Of a stretch of 64,000 bases of DNA, positions 10,731 to 24,884 are shown piece by piece. The position numbers and the translations under genes are program-made. The notes beneath the pieces are model-generated. The model saw only the letters and a program-made list of their open reading frames with translations. It was not told the origin of the DNA and searched no databases. The stretch lies in NCBI GenBank assembly GCA_036571765.1, contig BROE01000001.1, forward strand, positions 2,365,573 through 2,429,572. Reading direction: 5' to 3'. How positions within the stretch are numbered: position 1 is the stretch's first letter; each line of letters starts with the position of its first letter. This stretch comes from Plecoglossus altivelis (taxonomy: Eukaryota; Chordata; Actinopteri; Osmeriformes; Plecoglossidae).

Positions 10731-13700
10731 ACAGGTTCCAATGAAACTTCAGTGTTCGAGCCAGGGCGTCTCTATGGACGGGAGTGGAATTACATGTAAT
10801 GCAGTCCATTTTTCTGACTAAATGTTACGGGACGACTCGAATTGAATACTATGGGCGGCTTCTTGATACTACTCCTTTCAAATGCAAACCCCTTTTACAC
10901 CCTGTTAAACGGTTGGACAAAGTCAAAAAGTAATTAAAACTGCTGAGAGCAAGTGAACGGACCATTCCTGGCTACAGTTATACCTTAATGTTTACTTTTA
11001 CATGGGACTTGGATTACATGTTATCTGATCCGGTATCAAAACAAATATCTGTGATAAAATATATGTTTTGTTTGAAAAACATGACAATCAAACACACACA
11101 CACATCCATATGAGTTGCCTATGTCCCTTATGTCTGCTGTTTCATACACTAACACATATTCATATACACAGACAGGCAGTTGAAGGGTGACTGACAACCA
11201 AAGACGTGTCTTTTCATCATTTCTCCTTTCACAATCTCAGACTAGCTGTTGTTACTATGGGGGTGGAAGGCAGAGACCTGTCCTGCCCAACAATTCCTCT
11301 CTCTACTAATGCCTCTCCTTCATTACTCCACAACAAAGTCCTCTGTGTTCTAAGGAAACAGGTGTCCACTGACAAAGATGACTAACATTCAGTTGGTAGC
11401 CTACTATTTGAATTATAGGAGGACCCACAGAGTCATGCAATGGTGGGGCATGCTTATATATAGATACCATAAATATGTTCCCTAAACATCATTCTTTTGG
11501 TGGTGGTGGGGGGTTGTGTAAGACCACGCAGGCAAGGTTCAAAATGATGTTCAACTACGGAATCATTTGTGAGTTTGCCTTGCCAAATGAACCTTCACAT
11601 AAGTTCAGTCAGGCAAGACAGACCACTATGCGCTCTGGCCATACACATTATGTTACACTGCACAATGTCACCGCTACGCACGCTTTCTCTTTTCCCTCTT
11701 CCTCAATGTCTGGGCGGTCATCAGGATTCTATCATTTAGTACAGTGACATCTATTCTCTGCTAGCCAATCACACCACTGCCATGCCTTTAAATGTATTTC
11801 AATCCCTGTTGAGCTTGTCCTCCGCCGCTCCCACATGCATCATGTGCTGTGCGTAGGGCACCAAGTGCTGAGGTGGCACCAAAAATAGCCAAATTCAAAA
11901 TAATCATAGGCATAGAAATATTAGGCACTTTTAGGCATGTATATTACAAAACAAGAACAGATCTATTTACAGAAATTGCTCAAGAAAGTAAAAATGGTGG
12001 CCCCACCTCAAAACACTAACTTGACTTTCCAAGCTCCCCGTGGGTGCTCTTCCCTATCTCGGTGGTCTGTTGGATTACTGAGGTATTTTTTCTCAGGGTG
12101 GTGTGGGCAGGTGGACGGGGGGGCATCATAAGGAATTATGCTGAGGGAATCAAAATGGCTAGCAGCAGTACTGTCCATGCTACCACTGTGCCGCTTTGTC
12201 CATTCTGACTAGGTTGTCGGCCGCCACCAGTGCCATGGACTTCATGTGGGATTTACCTTCTGCTCTGTTGCTGACAAATATTTATCGCTGATTTCCCCAA
12301 GGGGTCAAAGAGCCAAACACCTGTTGTTAAATCCAGCAACTTTTGTCAAATTCACTCACTCTGGGTCTCCCCTGGTTTCAGCATATGTTTTTACAGTAAC
12401 TGTTGTCCTTTCTTGTGGAAAGGTGCTGTGTTTTCTTAGCAAGATGCTTTATATAATGTGAAATTCATGGGTTTTTTGCCATAGCAAGTCCAAATTATAT
12501 TTTTATTTTCCTCCTAACCACCCTCTTTGCACCATTTCATACTCAAATCTACAAAGTTTCAGATATTGTTTAGCTCCTCAAATAATCAAGTCAGGCCAAA
12601 TGTTCGCACATGCACACAATGAGGGCTACCTTCTCATTGTACAGAATGTCTGGGCCACACACTAGTTAGGTTGGACTGTCCCTTTTCCTACTGACTTCTG
12701 AACTGACAGAAATCCATCGCCCTCTACAGGATAAAGGCAGACCAGACAGATTCTGAAGTGCTGGTGTCAGATGTCAATGACATCAAGTTGATATTCAAAG
12801 GATAGACGATTATATAAACATGCTTCAATACAACATACTGAAACTGTCCAACCTTGTCTCCATGTAATAGAAAGACAGCCTTCCTTGCTGCTGTGTGGTC
12901 TGCACACCTTGGTTGGAGAGACTGCTAAGAACAGCAACGAAAACAATAGGTGCTCTTGGAGTTTGGATGATGTCTTACATCCCCAGCCCATGTTGGAGGA
13001 CCATGTTAATAAATTGCAGGTAACAAGACCAAGTTAAGCATATCTAGTAGCAAAGGTAACTTGGAACTTGCTACCAAGTTAAACTCAAGGGACCACACAG
13101 AGATCCACAGGGAGGAAAGCACGGATGCAGCTGATGAAGTCTGACAAGTTGGGTTGAGGGAAACACCTGCCCGGCATCTTGAGAAATCAACACTTGATTA
13201 TGGTTTTATTTGATCTTTTATCAACAGTAATTCAGCTGTGAGACTCAGACAAGTAGGCAATCTGTTTCAAAACCATGACAAAATAACAGGTTTAGAACAG
13301 ATTTCTTTTTTTTCAGGAGACCATACAGATATTTGGTTTGCCTGTGTTACTCTTACAAATCTAGGGTTTAGAGACAATTGTTAATTTCCTGTTGTCAGGT
13401 GTTGTCATGTACTATTATGTACAGTCTATGTTGCCGGATCACAAACTCACCCAGTGTCACATAAAAAACATAAGGACATGTGTATCAAACACTAGAGATA
13501 GCATGAGAAATAGCGACATGTAATAACCAGGTACAAATCCATCCGCAAACAGTCACTAAAAGTGGGTGAAATGCTTCCAAAGAAACAGCAGCTGTAACAT
13601 TATTGGTAGATACACCATACCATGTTGTAAGCGTTGCAGTGGAGGTCCTTGTGGATAAGGATTAGGGTTAATCCACTGTCCCATCTTCCAGGTTTGTCTG

Positions 13701-14212
13701 CTCTTGGACTTCTTGTTCTCATCTTCATATCTGAGGAGTGACAGTTGTGAGGAAAGATGGGACAGTAGGTGGGTATTTATTACACTCTATTCCCACCCCA
13801 CCCTCCTCCCCCATCACGAACACAACCACGCAAACAAATACAAAAGCTTGCACACGTGTGCATGAACGTAGGCACATACTCTTGAACTCGCAGACACAAA
13901 CGCACTCACAATCGTGAATCAACTGCAACGCTTTCTCACTTCAGATTTCGATTTTTAGCCCTACCTGAAACATGAAGACAGAAGGTGCATTTCACAAAAA
14001 AGACAGTGTCTGGAAATGTTGAGGTAATGTCCGAGGTTTAGGTCATCACCGTTTAGTGTGTTATTCATGTAGCTGAGTCAGTCATGGCCAAATAAATGAT
14101 TTATAGATATCAAGCTGGGAGTTGGGCTTGTCGATGCAGGCTGAATGGAGGAAGGCCGCCAACAGACTTAGCAAGCCTCACTGTTGGAAGCGGGTCTGGG
14201 ACTCAGTAGGGG

Positions 14213-14226
14213 GCAGCCGTACTCCC
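14213..14226 (+). promoter_or_regulatory. CTCF-like motif, forward
   Basis: TCAGTAGGGGGCAG agrees with 13 of 14 positions of the CTCF core CCASYAGRKGGCRS, with the mismatch at the first base. It lies in the gene-free spacer between housekeeping arf1 and developmental wnt3a. Binding is inferred only. Confidence 0.35.
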
Positions 14227-14757
14227 CTCTGAGTTGAGGCCTACAGAGGATAAAACCACTCGGTCAGGGGCTGGAGAACACTGGGTTGTGGTGTGAGTGT
14301 GTAAGTGAGTGGGTTTGTGCGTATATATGTGTGTGTGTGTCTTGCTGCATGAGTGTCTGTCAACAGGGGGAAGCCATCAATGCGAGTGTGCTAGTGTGTC
14401 CTGTCTGCTGGGCGGACAGGAGTCGTAGGGAAAGGGACCACATAGTCATAATCAGAGGAAGGATGACAATGGGAACACATTGTGGAGCAGGCCTTAGGGG
14501 ACCCATAGGCCCCACTGTGAGCCTTACAATACAGCAAAATTGTGCCAATGCAAGGCTGGAACATAGGCAGACAGGCATGGATGTCTCCCTCTGCGCCTGA
14601 TGTGCTGGGTTACAGCTCAGGCCAAATCCCCAAGGAGGTGTGGGATAGGAAACAGACCAGACATTATTACAACAACCCACATTGTGCCATGAGAAGACCA
14701 ATGCTGGCTTCACCCATTGGCAGATGCTACCACTGGGCACTCTACCCCACGCCTCTC

Positions 14758-14771
14758 ACAGTAGGGGGCGC
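14758..14771 (+). promoter_or_regulatory. CTCF-like motif, forward
   Basis: ACAGTAGGGGGCGC agrees with 13 of 14 positions of the CTCF core, with the mismatch at the first base. It is 545 bp from the similar motif at 14213 and in the same orientation. Two tandem sites in one spacer make a boundary element more plausible than one alone. Confidence 0.38.
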
Positions 14772-15101
14772 TATAGAGAAAGATGAGCTGGGGCAAAGGA
14801 TAAATGTGCACCACGGTGTCGGCTGCCAATCACCTTTGTGCGCCGATTGTCAGCGCTCTGAAAAGGTCGTTAAGGGGATTTACATAACATTTTGCACTCC
14901 ATCTTAGGCACATAAGCAAGTGTTGAAGGTTACCCATACGAAATGTACCCTCATCTCTTGAATGAGATTTCAACGTGTATGTTACAATGAAGCAAACCTA
15001 CGGCATCACAAAATTTCCCCTTGAATCTACTTGAAAATCTAGTTCATTGTCTCAAAGATCTATATGACTGTAATAGTCCTCCGAGTCAGTACTGGGATGA
15101 G

Positions 15102-15161
15102 TTTCATCCAACCTTCGTCCATCTCCTTGTATTTCATCCAACCTTCGTCCACCTCCTCGTA
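15102..15161. repeat. tandem duplication, 30-bp unit x2
   Basis: Units 15102-15131 and 15132-15161 each begin TTTCATCCAACCTTCGTCCA and differ at two positions. On the minus strand they would encode a repeated RRLDE, inside a 100-codon open frame that I do not consider a gene. Confidence 0.85.
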
Positions 15162-15656
15162 TCAGCTTGGCAAGTTCGGTGCGACCCACTTTGAAGCCAT
15201 GCTGGTGATGATGTAAGGGGAGGTGACAAGGACCGTACTGGGCCAGGCGTGACAGATGGTAGAGACAGGTGCTGTGGGAAGGCACTTCCTCTACAAGTGC
15301 TGTGATTAGTGTATGAGACATTGCAAGGTGTGATGGTGAGATGGGAGCAGTCACGTGGCATGTTGTCCATGCCAGGGAGTTGGATTTTTATGACAAAATT
15401 TGGATGTGAGGTTTTCCACATTGCGGTTCTTCCAGTACGTGTACTGTTATGACATTGTATCTTGTTGAATTGATGATGTGTTCTGGGTGAGATTCAATCA
15501 TTCTGGAAAGTGACTTGATTTAATTTACCCTGTATTCTTCATGTACTTGTAGTATTGATGTGTGTATGTGTGTATGAACAGTGATACATGTGTAGGATTG
15601 TACCTGCTTTAGGACAAATCTCTCTTGAACATCACCTGCATAAATGAAAGGAAAAC

Positions 15657-15664
15657 TATAAAAG
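15657..15664 (+). promoter_or_regulatory. isolated TATA box-like element
   Basis: TATAAAAG followed by a pyrimidine-rich segment would suit a plus-strand core promoter, but no recognisable gene follows it. It may be chance or the promoter of an unannotated non-coding RNA. Confidence 0.15.
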
Positions 15665-18046
15665 GAAGCCACACCCTCTTCTCTTCAAGGTTTGAATCCA
15701 GCTTTATCCCTCTGGAGTAGGCATCAAAGATAACCTGTTAACCTGTTCCACCTTGGGTTAGATAATTGGTTGGAATGTGGAGCATGTCCAAGCACAGACC
15801 TGAGGAGACCCTGGGCCAAACGAAACCAGTGGCATCAAAGGTGCCTTCTCTTGGCATGGCCTCAGCCATTGTCATCGTAATGCCAAAATGCTTTGTTTGC
15901 CACTCTCATTCCTGTTCTCCAGCTCTCAAAGAGCAAAGACTTCCAGGAGATTGACAGGCTGCCTGTCAGTGGTCCTGTGGGGCCTACCAGGAAGCTACAT
16001 GCTGACAGAGCCAACATGCCCAGAGTGTATCTCCAAGGTGGTCTAGGCAAGAGTCGAGGGAAGGGCTTCAGTTGTCGCCGATACCTCTCCAAAAGGTCCT
16101 ACATCTCCATCTGCCCATCTCTCTTGAAGACCCATGTAGCTTATGGACGATGTGTTCCGTTTCAAAAATAGATACCATAATTATCACTCAGTTGATGTTA
16201 GCTAGCTGGGTACCTGGGCAGTTAGCCATGATGAAACACCTTGATGCTGTAATTATGTAATTGTGAGAAGACTGTAACTGTGTCAAATGAGGAGATCAAC
16301 ACATATTTTCTTCTGTTTCCATTTACAATTAGCTTCTGGTCATGGCTTTTTGGTTTGTCTCTCCCAGTTAGTGTTGTGACGGCCAGGCCTCCTCTTTAAC
16401 ACCTGCGCTTGCACTAAGTTGTCTGATGCATTCTTCCCCCTGTATGCGATGTTCCAGAGCGCACCTGTCTGCCTCCAGGGCGAGCTAGGCTGTGGCCTCT
16501 CATTTCTGACTGCACACAGCTCGTGTGGTAAAGCATTAGTGGACTTGTCATTTTGCTTTATTGAAGCCGTCTGACAACCCATTTGACACTCTCTGTGGGT
16601 CAAAGGTGTCAGCCTGCACTGACTGACAGAGAGATGGACACATTATGACCCACACCAGTTGGCTTGCTCCATGAGTCGATCACCAGAGGCTCCCTCGGGG
16701 CACCTCAACATGCTGTCTGTGGAGGTAGACATCATTAGGTTTGATGGGTAACACTGGAGCATTCATTTGACATTATTGCACAGCACATAGAAACAAGTGG
16801 TCATTTAAGAATTTATGTTGAGGATTTCACAATTTGAAACTCTGTACCAAATTACAGAGTAATGTTTCCTGTTGTTAGTCCAATAAGAACAAATGGGCAC
16901 ATGCAAGGTGTGAGTGTATGTTTGCGTGAGCATGCATGTGCTTAAGCTGGGGGGCTAAAACAGGCATGGGCCACCAAACTGGAGACAATTTTGATGAAAC
17001 TGCAATGGATGGAAATAATGGCACAAAGCCCTCTAAAGTCTCAAATCCTTCCTAAGACCCTCCACCTTTCAAACTAAACTGGATCACACCAAGAATCTCT
17101 TATCCTTTTATCCTGTTGGGATCCTCTAATCCTCTGGCCACTTTCTGTCCTTTCTCCTGTCCTTTTCTCATTTCAAACGCCAACTGCTTGGTTGTCCGGT
17201 GTCGGAACACAGAGAATTTGTGCTCTCTATGAAAGGAAAGTAACTATGTTGAAGAAAAGACGACCAGCTTGAGGGAACCGAGAATTCCAGTGGATCCTCT
17301 CTAAGTCCTGTAATGAGATGTTTTCTCTGCCTTGAGCTTGTATTGACATGGAGAGTAATGATTACCACATAGGAAGGACATTGAGGAAATTATGTGAAGG
17401 GGTGGGAAAGACTACACGATAATTCAAGTTGTAGAGAAGCCAAGAAGCCTTCTTTTTGCAAGCCAGGGCCCTCACTGATATTTATGTACGGAGGTAAAGC
17501 ATTGAGATGCAGGAAAAATTGGTTTTAAGAACAAAAATGCACATAGGATCTTGGAAGACATAACAAATAAATATGCTTGGGGCCAAATAACCTTTTGACA
17601 AAACTGGGAGTCATGAGTAGACAATGGACAACACCAAGGCAAATGAATCCAATTTTCAATCCACATTTCCACCACATTTTATCTTTAGAAAAACAGGTTA
17701 TACTAAATATATTAACCCCTCTCCCTCCTCCCCAACTAGCCATAGAGTGGGAGGGTAAAGAGGGGGACGGGGGGGCACCTCAATAAAAACAGCACTAAAA
17801 TGCAATTACAGTGCTGTGAAGAATGGGACTTGTCAGTAATTTGCTGGCTAAAACCAAGGAGATTGTAGGTCTGGGGCCGCTTGGAATTCTGAGCCTGCAG
17901 TGCAGTGTGGGAAAAGCAGTGGGAAGGCAAGCAGCACCCTTTGTGAGGTAATTACTGGAACTACCAGAGGCCAGCGCCAGGCCCAGCTAATGATAACCCC
18001 TCTCCTCTCCCCTGCTAGTCACCTTGTAATTGATATACTCTATTTG

Positions 18047-18191
18047 GCACACACGCACACACACACAACCACCCTCATGCATGCCTGCACACACACGCAT
18101 ACACACACACAAGCATACCCACACATACACAAGCAGGCGCGCATGACACAACCTCATGCGCTCAAACACACACACACATGCACACACACAC
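18047..18191. repeat. CA-rich compound microsatellite
   Basis: About 145 bp of interrupted (CA)n with CG and AT variants, for example CACACGCACACACACACA. The matching open frames (runs of His/Thr or Cys/Val) are artefacts of the repeat. Confidence 0.85.
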
Positions 18192-21100
18192 TATCAATGT
18201 GCGACATGACACTGTCAAACATTTGAACGGAAAGACATTTTCAACTCAAGTCAATCACCCTTTCCTCCATTTTATTTTAAAAGAGGGTGACTTTCCATTT
18301 CTCGTTCGTTTCTGCACGTTTTTGACTTTCCATCATACAAGAGCTCTTGATTTTGATGCCACTAATTTTCAACAAGAAAACGGTTTCTGTTGACCTGGTA
18401 GCCATCACTATACTAGCGATCGGGATGTGTGTGGGACACAAATGTGTGTCATACCTGCCAAACAGCTTTGAGGTAGAGAGAGTTGAAAAGCTGAATGACT
18501 GATCATGTCTGCTCCTACTTTACCACTCTGTCCCATCATCCTTTGTAACCTCCCCCTTCAACCCCCACACACATCCCCCACTACACACACTCACACACAT
18601 ACACACACGCAAACCATCACCAAAGCTTATACAGAGATATACTCAAAGTTGAAATTGTATTTGATATTCCTGCTTAGGTTGTCTTTTTTCCATAGGAGGA
18701 TTAGTAAGGATTTGGGATAAATAGCTGCTTGCGGTCACACTGCGTCTTAGTGGTCACGCTGCATTTTAGACCTGAAGTACAACTAGGATGTCTAACAGTT
18801 GTTACAACCTGTTCCTCCAATTGACCCAATCAACACTGATGAAATCACACAAACTCACACACACTCACAGGCAAACACACACTCACACACCTCGCACAGA
18901 GTCATTAGCATGTTCCCCCTGCTATTATCCTCCACGTCTTACTAATGTTCTCTTGTAAGTACAAAGGTGGCAACATTCTTTTGTTCACTTCAACAATACA
19001 AACAAGCACTTCAAAAGGAAAGAGATTGCTTCACAGGTGCCACAGCCATTTTGATGATTGGTCTCGTGTATAGAAAGCCAGGGGATCCTCAAAGGTCACC
19101 CATTTAAGCCATTCAGAGCAGGTGACACACTTCTCACATTTCAATCCTTTGGTGCAGAGACTAAAAAGCTGGAGACTAAGAGCTGCCCAGGTATAATCAT
19201 ACACTGGACGCAATCACCGATGTGACTGTGTTATATAGACTATGATTGGTGTGTTCAGTAGAGGAGCAGCAGAACTGACAGACATGCTAAATTCCCTTTA
19301 CCGTCGGTAATCTGTGGTGTGTGAAAAGAAACACATTTACAAATCTCTACCGTCAAATCCTGATCTCGCAATTTGATTAAAGTGTGTATCTTCACAAGGC
19401 TCATTTGGCAATGGAATTGTGATAGATTACCACTTCCTTGGCATAGCTACTACAAGGTGAACATGTGATTTAAGATACTAACATCGAAGACCCTATATCT
19501 TCTGTGTGGTTACTGAGTGTTCCTCACTTCTAAAAACGCCAACAGTTAGCTAGAAATGTTCCATTCAATTCATGAAATCAAGACTTAAACCTTTAGTGCC
19601 CAAGTTGGGAGAGGTACAGTGCCATGGAAGAGACTGAACCACACATGCACATCAAAAGATTCACTTCAAAGTTAGCTACATAATAATGGGCCCACACAGA
19701 GAAGTAGATGTGTGGATCCATTTTAGTTTTGGTCTGTCATACACAAGCAGTTCTTTCAGGACTACATTTGCCTTGCTCGGTTTTTCAAATTTAAAGCAAT
19801 CTGACTTCTGTAACTTCTCTATGCCTAGACTGTAGAAGGACAATGCTGCTCAGTTTCAACAAAACTTGTCCCCATACTAATACGAGCCACACTTCATGTA
19901 AATATGATATCAGGATTCCCATTTTCCATTGTTTGGACTTCAAAAGATTAAGGAAGCGTGAAAAAGTAAAGTAGGAGTGCAACTGCTCCGCGTCCCTTGG
20001 GAAATCGTTTTTTTTTTTTTACCACATCACTACATGTATTTAGCCTCAGTTTGCCTCTCAAAAACTTAGTTTTATTGAATACATAAGGTGTTCCATAAAA
20101 CTATGCATAAGGACTCTATTGTGGAAGCCAGAGTCTGCCTCTCCCTCTCCAACACCAGCCAAAACAGGACATAAAAAGAGGCGGAGGGAACTGATTGCAA
20201 TTAGGTCCATTGTGTCCCATTTATATGGTTATTGGGAATAGTCACTTGCGCTCTGGTCGTGTTAAAGTTCTCACAGTCAGGATGCCATCTCCCTCCCTGG
20301 AGCCGCCATAGCCTCCTCTGGCAACTATCTGCTAACAAGGCCAGTCTCACCACAGTGACAATGCTACTGGGTCGGTCTAGATGCAGGGAAGGGCCCATTT
20401 CCTTCAGCTGAGAGCAGCGTCGCTTCAACGCTGGGCCTCTGTCCATCATCCTGTGATCTGTTTCAAGCTTCGTACTTTTCTCATTCAGCTGGTAGGAAAA
20501 GTGGAAGGGCCGATGCGTGGAATGAGCTTCTGGCTGTCCACTGACCAGCAAACCTGCTTCCGTCCCCCAGAGTTGACCGACAACCATATTTGAAATGGAA
20601 ATATTTCAGAAAACTCATTAAACTGTGTTTATCTCTTGTTCTCCTGGGGCCCATTTCTGCAGTTTGAAGTAAAGTTTGAGGTGATGGGCGGTGGTGAACT
20701 ACTCTACTTGAATAAGAAGGGTATTATTATTGTGGTGCTTCCACTCTGAGGGGTGTGTTTATCAATCTTTCTTTGTGGTAATGGGGTTCGATAGCTGAGA
20801 GACCTGGCCTCTGGTGGTGACATTGTTGCAGGTCTGAAAGAGTATTGGGGGTCCCAAGACTGAGCCCCAGTACTGGTGGGCTCCATTCACATCCCCTAAT
20901 CCTGCCCCCCCCTCCTCCCCAGATCCGCATCCGACCCACCCCATCCCCCAAAACTCCGTCTCACTCTCATCGCTCAGAATTTTTCTGCTGTTATTGTTTC
21001 TTAAAGAGCTCAGGCGGCTTCTTGGGTCTCTCAAAAGAATCAAATTATGACTGCAGGTTTATTTTTCACCCTCTCCCTTTGCTAAATCCAAGGACAACAA

Positions 21101-23452
21101 TACCATTGTCCATCCTTGTAGACTATTCCCAGACTCTAATTGTGGTCACAACTGACAACTCATCCGGATTTTAATCTCGGCATTCTTAAGTATTATACTA
21201 TAGTAATTAGTTTTCTTTTTGCCAGGCAGTTTATCCGTGGTGGGCGAGAGTTTGTGTTGTCTATGCTCTTCCCCATCAGCAGGAGATGGCCATGGCTTGT
21301 ACAATGACCTCTAAGCATATAAAAGGGCAGCTAAAAGGATTATGTCTATTCAGTGGCAATTGTACTTTTGCCTGCCTGTTGTGATAGTTATTGTGAAGGA
21401 CCCACCGAGCCAGGCTCTATCTGGCCAAGGCACTGATGCGGTGAGGTGCCTTTACCAGTGAACAGGTAGGATGGCACGCCAATAGGCTGTCTTACACAAT
21501 GTATCCAGCAAGGGTGACAAACATGGTAACGTCCGTCTAACTTTAAGAAGCGCTTGCTGCATTTGCAGTGATAACTGAAGGAAGTTGGACCAGAAATGGG
21601 TTGTTTCTGTTCGCAAGCTGTTCATGCAAAATACTTCTAATTCAAAAGTGTTCTTATGTCATGTTACAGCCCTTCTGTTTTTGAACACATTTCTTGTAAG
21701 AATACATCCTACTGTCTGTTGCTTATTCCATTTTTAAATGAATCTCATGGTAGCAAAAGTTAAGGCAAACAAGACTGTCAGCAGTTAGAACTTCTAGTAG
21801 TAAGAGACATAGTTCAGCTGCAGTTCCAGACAGTAAAAGTTGGGGTAAGTTGAACTGAAAGAAATAACTTTTTGTGTACCTGGGATGCTTGTATTACAAG
21901 GGTAGCATTGTCATTATCCTTCTACATCAAACCTGTGTGGTTTTAGTAAACAGTCAGCTCCGTTGAAAACAACAATGAAGCACTTTGATACACAAAGCCT
22001 CTGTATCTGTGGTTTTCCAAATAGTAGGACAAGCTGGTCTTACATTAAGTGGCGGTAAACTGATAAACAGCCAAACCAAAGGTGGTGTATGATGATGCAT
22101 GTTAGATTCCCATACGTAGATGCATACTTTACTTGAAGAAGAGGGAGATCTACAATCAGACAGAAAACAGAATTACCACACCTGGAAAAGGAATTAAGTT
22201 TGCTGGCCAGGGTACAATATTGTTTCCCCCCCCTATGTTATTAGAGTTGTCATCAGTTGAGCATGAGTTAATTTCTTTGTGTGGTTAAATAAACATCATT
22301 AATCAGGGAGAAAATGGCAAGACAAGTTTTCTTTAACTTTTCCCGTCCGTGATAGAGAATGAAGATTTACTAGATTATTTGGCCTATATGCGAAGACTGA
22401 AGGGAAAGATATATTTAATCATGAATGTATCTGCAGAAGTTATAGAAAATGCCACACAGTTCATTGGAATGATTAAAGCAATGTTTGATGTTTGTCATTT
22501 ATTTTGTTGTTATAAAGTTAACATCTATTCATCTAAAACAGGCAGGCATTATATCCTGTTTACAGTCAGTGGAAACAACTTTGAGGTAAAACTGTTACAG
22601 TGTTACACGTCACAACACTGTCACAAAAACACATCTCATCTGCAAATATATACTCTTACTTACTAATATGTACATTTAGCGTAAAATAAATAGTCATAAA
22701 AACCATCCAATGTTTAGACATCCATAGCAACATAAAATGAGTTTGTACAAAACTTTGGATTGAAAGAACACAACAACATTCTAGAACAGAAGCAAATGTC
22801 TCGACATGTTTAGACACTTAAAACAAACAAGCAAACAATCAACATTAAATGAATAAATGCTGAGAAACACGTGCGAAATTGCAGTTGGCTGCTCAGTAGT
22901 ATTATGTGAAACATGCAGTCAGTTAGGGTCATGAGTCAAAGGAGGGAAATAACAGTAGGAAAAGATGGTCAGAATGATACGAGCCTGAATTGAGAATGGA
23001 ATCACGTTGATACTTAAAACTGTCAGAGCAGGAACCTCAGTATAGTAGCCATGCTTGTCCGTTTTAATTTTGTTTCACAAATATATAAATACTGTAGTAT
23101 TTTATCTTCTCCTGAAACAAGTGATCTTGTATTTATGTCCCTATTATCACTGTATTTAAGTTGGACCCCACTGGTTACAGAGAAGCTGAGAATAGTAGCT
23201 AAAAATATACCGTATATAAAATTCAGCCTATGATTAATATGTGCATGCCTGTGCAGTCTATATGCAAATGTAATTAGTAAAAATAAACTTCACATTTTTT
23301 TGTTCATACTATGACTAAATGTTGTCTTTCATAGAAAGAATACCAAAGCACAGTGCATACAGAGCACACATACAAACATACTGTACACACAAACGAAGAA
23401 AAAAAAACAGAAAAAAACATTGAGAAATAAAAAAAAACACATACAAATGATC

Positions 23453-23458
23453 TTTATT
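23453..23458 (-). terminator. wnt3a: candidate wnt3a poly(A) signal
   Basis: The minus strand reads AATAAA and is followed within 30 nt by TTTGTATGTGTTTTTTTTTA, a strong GU/U-rich downstream element. Cleavage about 15-20 nt past the signal gives a 3' UTR of about 1.45 kb. Confidence 0.6.
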
Positions 23459-24884
23459 TAGCAGCGTACAAGGGTAGTCTTGAACATTTCCGAGATTGCT
23501 GCTGTTATGATGGTTTTGGGAAAAGAAATATGCCTGCTATCATTCTGATCATATGCACAGGTTTTGGTCATGTTTTAGCTGATACTGCATAGTATGACAC
23601 AGCTCATATGATACAGCTTAGTTAGTGGTCAATTCCATTTGCTGACACAAAGCATATTTTAGAGTCTTTCAAACCAATGTCCAAGGACAGGAAACTGAAA
23701 ATAAACATGCATGGGTTTTTTCTGAAACATAGCTCTAGTGAGTAAGTCCCTTTAGTATCCTTAAATTTTAAATACAATATACAGTAGCATGGATCCACCA
23801 AGTCACATGTCACATTCGGTGAACATTACTAACACTGATAGCAACAAGAGGAGCAAGCTTCATATTCCTTAATTTGACAGAAGTGCTGATCTATCAAACT
23901 CAGACTTACAATTCCTTTACCATTCCACGCACAGGCTGAATTGAAACTAATTAGTCTTTGGGAAAAACATTGTTTTTCCATTGTTCTGTAGCGGAAATCC
24001 TTTTGACCACTTTGTTCAAAGAGCTTCCAGTTATTTGTCAATGCTTTTTGTAGCTAACATTTTATTTGGTTGATGCACTCTTAGATTGACCCAATTTTTA
24101 TTTTACTACAACATCAATAATATCAGAATACTCATTTACACTCATGTGAAAGTGCAGTCTTATTGACAAAACAGGAAGAGGTTAACACTAAAACACCTGT
24201 TGATCTGGTTTAAAGGTTAGTTTCCATTAGCTTACTATTAAATGAATAGGATATGCTGTATGGTTTTGATTGTACTGGTCAGACACTGCTGTGAGCACTT
24301 ATTATGGGATGAGCTACGTCGAGCAGAGAGCGAGGTTATCACAAAAATATTTGGATTAAGATGTTTATGGGAGGGATGGCGCACCACTGACTGAAAGGCT
24401 TTGACAGTGCTGCGATTCTACAACAATAACGCCACTACTCACAACACACAGAGTCCACCAAAACTACTACCAGATACTCACCAATATGGTGCTTACAGAC
24501 CACATATGTTCATACAAATCAACACCGCTCATTTCTTACATCAAGATACCAAGGCTTTTAAACTCATCTGGCAACGTAAGTCACCCCCAGTTTGCGCCCT
24601 GCACATCCCAGGCCAACCCAGCCCATTCTGCCCTGGTTTCTTCGTCTCCCCCTTTAGACTAGAGAGTGGTCATCACCATTATGCATTTCTTTGACAGCGG
24701 TGCCTATTTAAGTCAACCTCATATTATTCACTTCTATATTCTTTCATCACAAGTGGCCATTTTGTCTGTCTTTGTCTGTGGTTGACTGTAAGTGAACTCA
24801 CAAACTAGTCAGCAATAGTTGAAAGTCTGGAAAATTGTTTTCTTATCTAATTTGGTAGACATGGGAAGAGTGACAGAGCCTCCT
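23459..24884 (-). other. wnt3a: wnt3a 3' UTR (inferred)
   Basis: AT-rich non-coding DNA between the wnt3a stop codon at 24887-24885 and the poly(A) signal. No other gene is recognised here. The extent rests on the signal at 23453. Confidence 0.5.

Larger units (their letters stand above)
10731..23435. other. arf1-wnt3a spacer, no gene seen
   Basis: About 12.7 kb between the arf1 promoter and the wnt3a poly(A) region. Open frames reach at most 128 codons, show no family similarity and often overlap on both strands. Contents that I can name are CA/TG tracts (about 11093-11106, 14316-14340, 18047-18191, 18560-18612, 18848-18895), a 30-bp tandem duplication at 15102, CTCF-like motifs at 14213 and 14758, and an isolated TATA box at 15657. 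No transposon termini, reverse transcriptase or transposase fragments were recognised. Long-range wnt3a enhancers could lie here, but none can be identified by eye. Confidence 0.6.

Noticed and set aside
14360..14907. Open frames of 121-126 codons on both strands in the arf1-wnt3a spacer, considered as a novel gene
   Set aside because: No similarity, no plausible exon boundaries, and both strands are open over the same region.
15052..15421. Minus-strand open frames with the repeated RRLDE motif
   Set aside because: The motif only reflects the 30-bp DNA duplication. There is no start context or homologue.
15690..15702. GGTTTGAATCC, resembling a tRNA B-box, considered as a tRNA or SINE
   Set aside because: There is no matching A-box upstream, no cloverleaf and no SINE tail.
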